From assembly GCA_021234155.1 (NCBI GenBank), contig JAJEKV010000079.1:1928789-1992788 (forward strand): a stretch of 64,000 nucleotides of DNA, read 5' to 3'. The stretch's first letter is position 1; each line of letters starts with the position of its first letter. The DNA is from Isoetes taiwanensis. Its lineage: Eukaryota > Streptophyta > Lycopodiopsida > Isoetales > Isoetaceae. Shown piece by piece: positions 11,550 to 20,721 of the stretch. The notes beneath the pieces are model-generated. The model was given only the letters and a program-made list of their open reading frames with translations. It was not told where the DNA came from and made no database searches. A program made the position numbers and the translations under genes.

Positions 11550-11558
11550 TATAAATAG
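11550..11558 (+). promoter_or_regulatory. TATA box of the H3-like unit
   Basis: TATAAATAG lies 111 bp upstream of the ATG at 11661. The leader then carries ATTTGCTCC and GGCGC words that are also found in the leader of the second unit (TATA at 13749). This suggests internal promoters separate from the LTR promoter. Confidence 0.6.
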
Positions 11559-11660
11559 AAGTAGACCCCCTCAATTTACGCTTTTCCGCCTTTAGAAATT
11601 TGCTCCCCGCCCCTAAGGCGCATCTTTGGCGCCCGATATCCGATTGTCGAACCGTCAAAC

Positions 11661-12978
11661 ATGGCACGGACCAAGCAGACTGCGAGGAAAGCCCGTCCAG
11701 GTGAAACCCCCAGCGCCAGCGACGCCAGTCTCATTCAGCAAATGCTCCGAGAGAGGCTCGTCGCGAGGGGAGGTGCACTATCTTCAAGCAAGGAAAGCAT
11801 TGCAGAGGAGCAAAACGAGGAGATAGGGGTCAAACCGAACCCGGGGAAGATGATGCGCCTTTCGGATGCGGACAGAGCTGCCGACGAAGAAGAGGAAGAG
11901 GAAGCAAAGAAACCGAAAGGAGAACCAAGGCCCGAGAGGAGTGAGGAGGATGCCGACTCCGCAGAGCCGACCATTGAAGAACAAGTTGAAGCCCGGATTC
12001 GAGAGAAAGAAGCGTGAAGAGCAAAGCGGAGGGGAGGGAGCCGAGGCTTGAGCCGGGCGGAGAGGAAGAAGACCTCGCCGCGCTTATCGCAGTATGAACG
12101 CCGAGAAAGGAAAAGGGAACAAAAGAAGAGGAAGAGGGAAGAGGAGGAGGCGAAAGCGCAGAGGAACTCAAGCAAAAAAAGGGAAATGGGTGGGGAGCCC
12201 AAGGAAGCTCAAGGAGGTCCCAAAAGTAAGGAAGCCCAACCCCAAGGTCACCATTACCAACGCCCACCTGATCAGCCCCGGCCTCCTCGTGAGGATTCCC
12301 CGACGAAGACCATAACCCCAACACCGAGGAGGGGGGCAAGCTCTTCCAAACCCCGATTGTTGAGCGGTGGTAACCGAAAGCGGTGTAGCGCCCGAGGAGG
12401 AGCAACCGGACAAAGTCCGTAAGCCCCCTCCTTATCCAAAGTGGGACAGAAAGAAGCAACCCCGGCCTGCCCGAGAGTCCTATGTCACTGACCGCCGCAA
12501 AAGATCTACAAGCGAAAGATGCGGGAGCACGAGGCATACATGAAGGAGTGGGAGGCTTACAACTCCTACTACCCGTAAGAATAGGGTCGAAACCATCGGG
12601 GTGGACACCCAACAAAGCAAAGACCCTAAGGCCACCACCACCAAAGCCCAAGGTCCCGAAAAAGCCAGCCAAGAAGAAGCTCACCGGGAAGGAGGCCGAG
12701 CAAAGAGCACTACGGAGATTCTAAGATCGCTGTCGGCAGCCTACGGCCTCCTAATCCCCCGTGCCCCCTTTTCCCGTCTAGTCAGAGAAGTGATGCAGGA
12801 CTTCAAGACTGACATGAGGGTCACGGATGAAATGCTGCTGGCATTACAGGAAGCGGCGGAGCAGAAAATAGTGCAACATTTTGAAGACTTCGGCGATTTG
12901 CCTTTGTTCATCGCGGCGGTGACACTGATGAGGCAAGATATGCAACTTGCTACTCGCATCAAGGGAGAGCGACCTTGA
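11661..12978 (+). pseudogene. Histone H3-like protein with giant linker, frameshifted
   Basis: The frame opens at the ATG at 11661 with MARTKQTARKARPGE: residues 1-9 of the mature H3 tail (ARTKQTARK, including T3, K4, R8 and K9) are exact and S10 is Ala. About 1 kb of K/R/E/P-rich low-complexity sequence follows (acidic EEEEEE run near 11890, basic KKRKREEEE near 12130). From 12707 to the TGA at 12976 there is a whole H3 fold: alpha-N with ALRE, alpha-1 with RLVREV.QDFKTD, alpha-2 with ALQEAAE..V..FED, alpha-3 with VTLM.QD.QLA.RI.GER. The last 68 residues align with canonical H3 without gaps, about half identical by hand count. Loop 1 has canonical length, unlike CenH3. A TGA at 12015 and frame changes near 12410, 12500 and 12715 break the copy. 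No introns are evident. The charged linker replaces the usual K14-K36 tail region. Confidence 0.88.
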
Positions 12979-13120
12979 ACATTTTGTAAATAGTCAAAAA
13001 TTTTGTAATATAATCAATTTTGAGTACTTTATGTGTCTGAACTTGTTTAATTAGGACAAATTAGCAGGTTCTAGTAATTGTTTTAGTGAAATAGGACATT
13101 TGCAGACCGAAAGGTGTGAT

Positions 13121-13187
13121 GTCTCACAGGTCGCGCCTGGTCAAGAAACTAAACTTTAGTTTTTGGACGAGGTGCTAGCTGTGAGAC
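13121..13187 (+). other. Unit-flanking hairpin, copy 3
   Basis: Same hairpin as at 11190, located 143 bp after the stop of the H3-like frame. GTCTCACAG and CTGTGAGAC ends are intact. Confidence 0.85.
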
Positions 13188-13320
13188 CTTGCCCAAACTT
13201 GCCCAAAACAGCTCCAAATTGACCAAATAAGGGGTCAATTCTACCTGATTTGATGAATCCATCATCCTTACACCCTTAATTTACCTAAATTGGACACATT
13301 TTGATCAAAATGGGACTGAT

Positions 13321-13387
13321 GTCTCACACGTCGCGCCTGGTCAAGAAACTAAAGTGTAGTTTTTGAGCGAGGCGCTAGCTGTGAGAC
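13321..13387 (+). other. Unit-flanking hairpin, copy 4
   Basis: Exactly 200 bp after copy 3. The apical sequence is ACTAAAGTGTAGT instead of ACTAAACTTTAGT, so the tip opens while the rest of the stem remains. One mismatch (CACACG) lies in the outer stem. Confidence 0.85.
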
Positions 13388-13574
13388 CTCCTACCATTTC
13401 TTCACCAGAACTTGTCCAAATGATCTTCAACCTGTTGTATTAACATCTTTAGGTAATCCAGTCATGCCCAAACCCTAAATTAGTCTTCCAATTCCCATTC
13501 TGACCTCAGTATAGACTAGAATTGCCCAACCCCAGGAATTTTCCAAGTCACCCAAAAATTAGGGTTTTCCTCTT

Positions 13575-13754
13575 TTCTATAAAGCGGGGTGCTGGTATTA
13601 AAGGAAAAAAGTCAGCCTTCCGAAAAGGCTACATTAAAACAGCGTGATGTGCTAGTAGCACCCTTGTAGGGAGCTCGCCCATGCTACACAAGTCCAGGGG
13701 CCTTACGGCACAAAGGACATAAATGTATTCTATTCTATTATTCTATTCTATAAA
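13575..13754 (+). mobile_element. SINE-like insertion with (TTCTA)n tail
   Basis: The body 13584-13745 ends in GGACATAAATG followed by TTCTA repeats, and is bracketed by TTCTATAAA at 13575-13583 and 13746-13754. That is a plausible 9-bp target duplication, although the right copy partly overlaps the TTCTA tail. It landed at the TATA box of the second unit and duplicated it. The pre-tail GGAC.ATAAA resembles the LINE ends near 42950, 44930 and 62980. No clear polymerase III A/B boxes could be assigned. Confidence 0.6.
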
Positions 13755-13757
13755 TAG
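13749..13757 (+). promoter_or_regulatory. TATA box of the second extra unit
   Basis: TATAAATAG 122 bp upstream of the ATG at 13871, followed by GTTTGCTCC and GAGGCGC words matching the leader of the H3-like unit. The pair of similar leaders suggests that both units arose from, or were built on, one promoter module. Confidence 0.55.
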
Positions 13758-13870
13758 GTCCCTCATTTCACACGTAGCACCCTACAAGTTTGCTCCTGCC
13801 CCCTTAGCCGATTTTTCACCTCCCTGAGGCGCTCTTGCAACCATTTGCTAGTCTCTTCCTCGCTAAACTC

Positions 13871-15400
13871 ATGGCAACCTCTGATTTCAGGCGATGGTAC
13901 AGCGCCAGCGCTCATGCTGCCGAGGCTGACATCGACGAAATTTTCCAGGTCTTCCGCAAGGAACTAGATGTCCAAGCAACCTTGCACGTAACCCCAGCAT
14001 ATAGCAGAGTCCTGTCTGAATTTCAAGCTAGGGTAGAGCCATCATTAGTGCAGCTTCCACCTTGCGTAGGCTACTTTGTTCCTAGGCAATCCCTTCAAGC
14101 AGCCTTAGGCGATGTTCCAAACATTGCCAAGTATCTCACAAACAAGGCCCAGTATGCGCCTGAGCCAATGGTCCCGGATCAGCGGGACCAAATACTTCTC
14201 TTTCAACACTGCCCTAGCAATTTTTCTTACCCACCGTGCCGAGAACCCCATGGGAGAAACCTCCATTCCCCCCATGGACGTGGACCCAATAGCCACGCGA
14301 AGCGGCGGACAACAACTCCTTTCGCAGCGATGCAAGCGGGAGCAAGAACGAAAGGGAGAAGGCGAGGAGTCGAAGAAGAAGATGAGGATTACGCCGAGCT
14401 CGACCCGGCCAAGAAGCGGCTAGCGTAACAAGAGTTGCAGGGAATTCGAAGAAGCCGGCAAACTCTCAGGATGGCACCACCCCTTGGGCTAGGTATCACA
14501 AGCCTAGCCCCCATCATCCTCGAAGGTGAAGAATATTTGCTCCTAAGCGACATCCAAAACCTCCCGGAGTGCAGAGAAAGGGAGTATCGACCGGACGAAT
14601 TGCTGCACCAACTCCAGAGAACAGTCCTGGACGACTTCATCGTCCGAGGAACCTCCGACTTCCCACTCCAAGTAAGGGAAGCCGACACTTACACGGGAGA
14701 GTCGACCTCCGATATCCAAGCCTACAACAACATCAGGCAGATTATGGAGGCAGGGCAACTACCGACGGAGGAAGAGTTCCTTGCTCTACAGGAACAGATG
14801 GGGATCCGCCACGCGACCTCAAACATCTTAACGGCAAGTTTTGGCCAACGCCCCCCCAGAGCCGGTAAGAGGCGAAGTTCGACCTAAGGAGAGCTTCAAA
14901 GCGGTCGAGAGACTACAGGGAGCTCACCCGCCACGGGAAGTCGATGACTATGCCGGAGACACAGAAGCCGAGGCCGAGGAGGCGAGGACCCGTCACGCAA
15001 CGACAGGTCGTTGCGGTATTACCTTCCCCTGCTGATGGATGGAAGAATAGCGGTAATTCACCGCAAATTCACCCCCAGGGGCGAGGAAGGAGTATCGATG
15101 CTAATTGCACTCTCAGGCTTTGGCCGGCATGCTCGGCTAGCTCCCAACACCGAGTATGCCATCCTGGTGAAGAGAGCAGTAGCACTCGATGTTTTTGACT
15201 TCGCCATACCTTACAGACGGCGAGGAAGATCGGCAAGGACCGCACCTATACCTCCGAAAGCGTGGATAGAAGAGTTGGCGAGAGCTTTGCAGGGGGGATC
15301 TTCAGTCAACGTCCTTAGGAACTTAGGTCATTCAGTGGGAACAGCCCAAGTGAAGAAGTTCCTAGAGGATAACCCATCCTACCGGCGATATCAAGAATAG
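13871..15400 (+). pseudogene. Second accessory ORF, unknown function, broken
   Basis: It starts at ATG 13871 (MATSDFRRWYSASAHAAE). One reading frame carries most of the protein up to the TAA at 15398, interrupted by stops at 14426 and 14885 and by a switch near 14190 into a frame reading FNTALAIFLTHRAENPMGE, then an acidic/basic stretch. The last part reads like a folded domain (MLIALSGFGRHARLAPNTEYAILV..., then NVLRNLGHSVGTAQVKKFLE). I see no reverse-transcriptase, protease, zinc-knuckle or histone signature. It sits between the H3-like unit and gag and shares a leader with the former, so it is probably a second cargo or element-specific protein. Confidence 0.5.
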
Positions 15401-15571
15401 TTAGGAATCTTGATCCCGGAAGCCTTTTTGTATTAACATATTATATAATATGAATATAACTTCTTTTTGCACTTTAAATGTTTTGTTGATGTATTTTTGT
15501 TCCACAACTATACCAACATCACATATAATGCAAGAGAACAAATAAAACTAACCGTACAACCATGACCAATT

Positions 15572-16500
15572 GTGTATGCAGATAGGGAACAACGAACGGT
15601 CGAGCAAAACAGAAGGCCCAACAGGGATGAAGAGACCCCTGACAGGCAACCCCTTCAAAGGAACCTGTTTGAAGGATATGGTCCGATGACCCCAGAAGAG
15701 GAGATGTCACAGATGCGAACAGAGCTGGACCAGATAAAGGCCCTACTAGCAGCCCAAGCATCAGCCGGGCCACAAACGACACCCCGAAAGTCGGGAAAAG
15801 ACAAGAGGAGGAATAAGAGAAGGAGGTCCCCTAGCACAGAGACCTCCAACTCAAGCTCGACCTCGGATTCTGAATCCGAGAAAGAGGCCGAGCAGGCGCC
15901 GGACCGTAGAGACAACAGACAGAAGGACGCTAAGGCCCTCGACTACCAGAAGAAGGTGGACTCAGCACTGGGCAATGTATGGAAAGCCCGGAAACTCGAA
16001 CAGTTCTCGGGCGAGAATAGATCCGGTTTAGAGGCAGAGGCATGGCTCGACGAAATGAGCGACTATGGCAATGCCTACGGAATGAAGGATAAGGACAAAG
16101 GCAGGGTGGCGACAGCCAACCCGAAGAACATACGCGATCAGGTGGAAGGGCTATGCCAAGGCCCATGGATTGAGCAGAGACGCATGCTGATTTAAGAAGT
16201 TCTCAAAAGCTTTCAAGAACCACTATGTTCCTCGGGAACACAAGTCGAATATGATGCAGTAGTTCTACGATTGCGCCGGGGTTACAAGGCGGTCGCGAAG
16301 TACAATCAAGAATTCATGAGACTAAGATCAGATGTGCCTAAGCCGAGCAGCGAAACACGCGCAGTGGGAAAGCTACATAGAAGGACCGAACGAGGAAATC
16401 CTAAGCTTCGTAAGGGCAATAGACCCCCTAAAATAGTATCGAAGCGTAATCCAAAGCAATTAGTTTGCAGGATCCGTGCCCGAAACAGCGCCTGAGGGCA
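15572..16500 (+). pseudogene. gag polyprotein, broken
   Basis: The frame has a serine/arginine-rich middle, then KLEQFSGENRSGLEAEAWLDEM, the conserved start of the Ty3/gypsy capsid domain (F.G......AE.WL..M). It stops at 16193. The capsid continues in other frames: FKKFSKAFKNHYVPREH near 16195-16240, then RGYKAVAKYNQEFMRLRSD near 16280, both typical of the capsid C-terminal half. The open frame starts at GTG and no upstream ATG is in frame, so the true start is lost or lies downstream (ATG at about 15686). A zinc knuckle is expected near 16720 but only one clear Cys is left there. Confidence 0.75.
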
Positions 16501-17086
16501 GCCTTACTATCGGGATAGAGGCAAAGCAACATGGAGCTACAAAATCCTAGGGCAGCCAGCCCAAGCCCAAAGAAAGTCCCCATACAATAGCAACCCGGGA
16601 AAACGGCAGAAAGAAAGGGTGTCCTTCAAGGACAAACGGGAAGGTTCCAACTACTCGAAAGCAAAGATGCGGTCTTACAAAAGCGATGCCCAAGGAGAAA
16701 AGGCAGAATGCATAGAGAAGCAGCTCGCTTTTAGATGTTTCCAGCCGCCACCGAACGGCTTAACTACCCATTTGTTATGAGCTCAAAGATCGCGCATTGG
16801 GCGGATGGGACACTCCGTCCGACGAGGGACGGCGAGGAGGCACGCGATTACATTCGGGGTGAGTGCCACATCTTCGCCGCTATAGATACGTAACGTGCAG
16901 AGACCCAAAGATAAGGTAATCACCACAAAGAGGGGAAGGCAAAGGCCAAGTCCTTCATAGTCTTGATAGACTCCTGGGAGTAGCCATAACCGCATCCCCG
17001 AGGATGGTTGAAATGTTGAAATTGAAACCCCTAAAGTCCAAACCAAGACCCGTAATCTTGGCAAGTGGAGCAATGAAGACATCAAA

Positions 17087-17311
17087 TTGGAAAAAGGATC
17101 AACCGACATCGACTTGCCGGGATTAATATCCGGATGGGGCGTAATGGGCATTGGCAAGTATGACTTGATCGTTGGAATGGAGTACCTTGGACCAGGTGGG
17201 GCCATCATTGATTGTGGAAAGCGGAAGGTGACCTTCCCAACGCCCGACGGCAAAGCTATTGAGATCACAGGTAAAGAAGTTACTCCCATCATGCGGTGTA
17301 TGTGCATTTAA
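17087..17311 (+). pseudogene. Retropepsin-like protease, C-terminal part
   Basis: YDLIVGMEYLGPGGAIIDC matches the second half of the Ty3/gypsy aspartic protease (YDVILGMDWL.....IDC), followed by KVTFPTPDGK. The catalytic D(S/T)G half expected near 16950-17050 is not in a clean frame. It lies at the usual place between gag and RT. Confidence 0.75.
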
Positions 17312-17469
17312 GAAGCTGCTCAAATCTATAAAGAGCGAGCGGGGTAGCATACATCTTCAAACTTCGAGATTGAGGAACCCGAAGCCTGAGGGAAGCAAAG
17401 AAGACAAAGTGCTCAAAAAGTTGCCCAAGCCAATCGCCAACTTGATCCGCGGAGTTCCACGATCTCTTT

Positions 17470-18760
17470 CCAGATGAGATCGAGAAGCTTCCTCCTTATA
17501 GGGGAGTAGAGTGTGAGATAGCACTCGAACCAGGGACCAAGCCGACGAGCAAGGCCCCATATAGAATGACCACACATGAACTTACGGAGCTAAAGAAGCA
17601 GTTACAAGAATTGCTCGATCTGGGCTTCATCAGGCCGAGCGTCTCACCATTTGGGGCACCCATCCTCTTTGTCAAGAAGAAGGATGGAAGCTTGAGGATA
17701 CAGACAACTGAACAAACACACCATCAAGAACAAGTACGCACTCCCCAGATCAGACGACTTGATGGATCAGCTCCAAGGGGCAAAGGTCTTCTCCAAGATC
17801 GACCTAAGGTCAGGTTATCACCAGATCAGAATAAAAGAAGAGGACATCCACAAAACGGCTTTCAGGACCAGATATGGGCATTACGAGTTCACCGTAATGC
17901 CATTTGGGCTATCCAACGCCCCAGCGACGTTCATGAGACTCATGAATGACATCTTCAGGGAATACTTGGACACCTTTGTGATAGTATTCTTCGACGACAT
18001 TCTGGTGTACAGTAAATCCATTGAAGAGCATGCTCAGCACGTCAGAAAGGTGATCGAGAAGTTAAGGAGGCATCAGTTGTATGCCAAGTTGTCGAAGTGT
18101 CACTTCGCAACAGAGAAGGTGGAATACCTCGGTCATGTGATTTCAGCAGAAGGAATCTCGACAAACCCCCCCAAGATTGAAGCAGTAATCCAATGGCCGG
18201 CACCAAAGAACGTCCATGAGGTCAGAAGTTTCCTTGGCCTAGCAGGGTATTACAGGAAGTTCGTGAAGAACTTCGCAAAGATAGCAGCCCCACTGACAGA
18301 CTTGACAAAGGCGGAGAAAGTCAAAAATTGGGCAGACCATTGGCTCAAGAAAGCCCAAGCAGGATTTGAGTTGTTGAAGGAAGCTTTGACAACCGCCCCC
18401 GTCTTGACCCTGCCAGACCCAGAAAAGGACAAGTTAGTGGCGACGGTCGCAAGCAAGATAGCCACAGGTGCAGTGCTCATGCAAGAAGAGCGGGTAATAG
18501 CGTACGACTCAAGGAAGATGAATGACGCCGAAACGCGTTACCCGACGCATGACCAAGATCTGCTAGCAGTTGTCAGGGCATTGAGAATCTGGAGGCATTA
18601 CCTCTTAGGGAGGAAGTTCCAGTTGGACACTGATCACCAGAGCCTCCAGTACGTATTCACGCAACCACATCTCAATCTGAGGCAGAGAAGGTGGATGGAA
18701 TTTCTCGAGGAGTACGACTTTGAGATAGTCTACAAACCCGGGAAGCTTAATGTACCATTA
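17470..18760 (+). pseudogene. Reverse transcriptase and RNase H
   Basis: RT starts with [18 protein letters not shown] and [18 protein letters not shown] (17566-17700). A one-base shift near 17700 follows, then [31 protein letters not shown] and the catalytic FFDDILVYS at about 17985, then GHVISAEGI and [12 protein letters not shown]. The RNase H part shows [23 protein letters not shown] and TDHQSLQYV. The RNase H residue normally Asp in the TDAS motif is Val (VATVASK, near 18445), so even an intact frame would be impaired. The reading frame is open from 17759 on, the best-preserved part of the element. Confidence 0.92.
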
Positions 18761-19534
18761 GCGGTGCCAAACGCTAAGTGGGAAGTCGTCAGCATGGACT
18801 TTATAACAGGACTGCCAAGGACAGTAAGAGGTAAGGATGCCTTGATGGTCGTGGTCGACAAGTTGTCGAAGATGGCCCATTTTGTACCTTGCAGGACCAC
18901 GGACACAGCTATGGACACGGCAAAGCTCTTCACCAAAGAGATTTTCAGACTTCATGGCATGCCAAGGGAAATTATCTCCGACCGAGATCCAAAGTTCATC
19001 AGTGCCTTCTGGCAAGATCTCTTCACAACGATCGGAACGAAGCTATCCATGAGCATGGCCTATCACCCACAGATGGATGGGCAAACGGAGCGTGTCAACA
19101 GAATATTGGAAGACATGCTCCAAAACTATGTCCGGAACAAGCAAGGCATGTGGGAGGAATTTATTCACTTAGTGGAGTTTGCATACAATAGCACCAAGCA
19201 GGAATCATCCCAAATGTCGCCGTTCATGATCAACTACGGCTACCAATGCCTAACTCCAGACACTTGGCACAATCCCGTGTCAAAAGTGGAAGTCTCACAG
19301 CAAATGTTGAGCGACATGCAGCAGCTTGTGGAAGAAGTTCGAGGGTACCTTCTAGCGACAAAGAATGAGTCAAAAGAGCATCGTAGACAAACACCTGGAC
19401 GATCGAGAATTCCAAGTTGGAGAGGATGTATGGCTCAAGATCAAGGTAAAACAAGCGAAGCTCCGATCCGGAAATTGCAAGAAGCTTGCTCCAAGGTGGG
19501 CTGGACCATTGAGAATAGTCCAAAGAGTGGGTAA
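18761..19534 (+). pseudogene. Integrase core, zinc-finger module deleted
   Basis: The frame passes directly from KPGKLNV (end of the RNase H/connection region) to [16 protein letters not shown], the start of the integrase core. The usual HHCC zinc-binding domain of roughly 150-200 residues is missing, so an in-frame deletion near 18755 is likely. The core keeps Asp in SMDFITGLP, Asp in IISDRDPKF and Glu in [12 protein letters not shown], the D,D-E triad. The C-terminal part runs off frame after about 19380; a parallel frame (19365-19571) reads [13 protein letters not shown] and [19 protein letters not shown], the GPF/Y-like module. Confidence 0.88.
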
Positions 19535-19727
19535 CCAATCCTACAAGTTAGACTTGCCAAAAGACACTTAAAGATCCACAAAGTCTTCCACGTGAGTTTC
19601 TTTGAAGAAGCACAATCCCAACCCGGATGAAGTCTGGACACTCCAACGATGTTGGAAATGACAAGAAGCAGCGATTGGAAATAGTTCGAGCTAATTCTTG
19701 ATAAAGCATTCAAGAAAACAAGGAGAT

Positions 19728-19895
19728 CGGAGTTTCTCCAATACTTGGTCAAGTGGAAACACTTGCTTGGGTGGAAGACGCGACATGGGTACTTAAAAGA
19801 GAACTGGAAAAACAGTACCCCACGGTTTATTGAGCAATGGGGCGGCAAGGTCATCTCCCAAGAAATCGGCTCGGGCATGTCGATTTGTGTAGATT
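19728..19895 (+). pseudogene. Chromodomain at the integrase C-terminus, frameshifted
   Basis: FLQYLVKWKHLLG reads into the chromodomain consensus YLVKWKGL. One base further along, the other frame gives WVEDATWVLKRELEKQYP, matching W.dATWE....L...P. Together they form a chromodomain split by a frameshift near 19770. Chromodomains of chromoviruses are known to bind methylated H3 tails and bias integration; here that is inference. Confidence 0.75.
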
Positions 19896-19899
19896 AACG

Positions 19900-20710
19900 A
19901 CTTGCCTAGTTAAGTATAATCTCGCATGCAACCTATGAGGTAAGGGTTGCATGCGTTGTAACCGATGATGAGATTACTACGGTGATCTCTAGGGCGTGGT
20001 GTAATGTCAATGTAGGCATGACCCAGCGGTCTTTGGAAAAGTCTACTGTCCCCACGGAAGTAGACCACCTCGAAGAAAAAGGAGGTCATTGAGGAATGCA
20101 TTGATAGGAAAAGCACCTCTAGCCCCATATATGCTTTGATAGGAGGAATCGGCCTTCACCCCCATATACGGGGAAGGACCTATCCTCCACGCTGGGCAAC
20201 TAAAGGTGTAGGCATGAGTGGCATATAGGCATATAGGCGCTGTCTCCACGGCCATAATGGAAGATTCACCCTCTTCCTACGCCGGGAGATTAGCCATGCA
20301 TCCATGTAGATAGGTGGGGTGGTCACCATATAACCAAAAATTTTATTTAATATTAATGGTACTAACGTGGTGTTGACTGCAAGGCCAATAGAGCTCCGGA
20401 GGGCCGGGAGGTCAAACTCTGAAGACTTGCAACACAATTTTATTGTAATGTGTTGCAAGGAATAAAGAGTACCTCGAAGAATAATTGTACATATAATAAT
20501 AAAACCGAAACATTAGGAGTTATTGTATAATGACAAGTGATAACTATTGGATTGAATAATAGTATAATAATGTTCTATAAATATTACCTTGAGGTAATTC
20601 TATTAAATGTATAACTGTAGTAATAAGTATGTCCTATGCATGAGGTTGATTGCGGGGGTAAGAAGATCCCAAGGTGGGGAGACCCACGATCTTTGCGGGC
20701 GGCATCAATT
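19900..20710 (+). other. 3' internal untranslated region of the retrotransposon
   Basis: About 800 bp between the chromodomain and the polypurine tract, with no coding signal. It has short repeated words such as CCCCATATA (20123 and 20159) and GGCATATAGGCATATAGGC near 20219. Confidence 0.6.
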
Positions 20711-20721
20711 CAAGGGGAGAA
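20711..20721 (+). promoter_or_regulatory. Polypurine tract
   Basis: CAAGGGGAGAA immediately before the 3' LTR, the plus-strand primer site for reverse transcription. Confidence 0.85.

Noticed and set aside
11735-12684. Long minus-strand ORFs opposite the H3-like unit
   Set aside because: They are antisense shadows of the charged, GC-rich linker (Ser/Leu/Pro-rich translations) without motifs.
12707-12978. Centromeric H3 (CenH3) identity
   Set aside because: Loop 1 has canonical H3 length and the unit carries a canonical H3 tail tip; CenH3 usually has a longer loop 1 and a divergent tail.
11190-13387. Hairpins as tRNA genes or hammerhead ribozymes
   Set aside because: No cloverleaf and no CUGANGA/GAAA ribozyme core; they are simple long hairpins.
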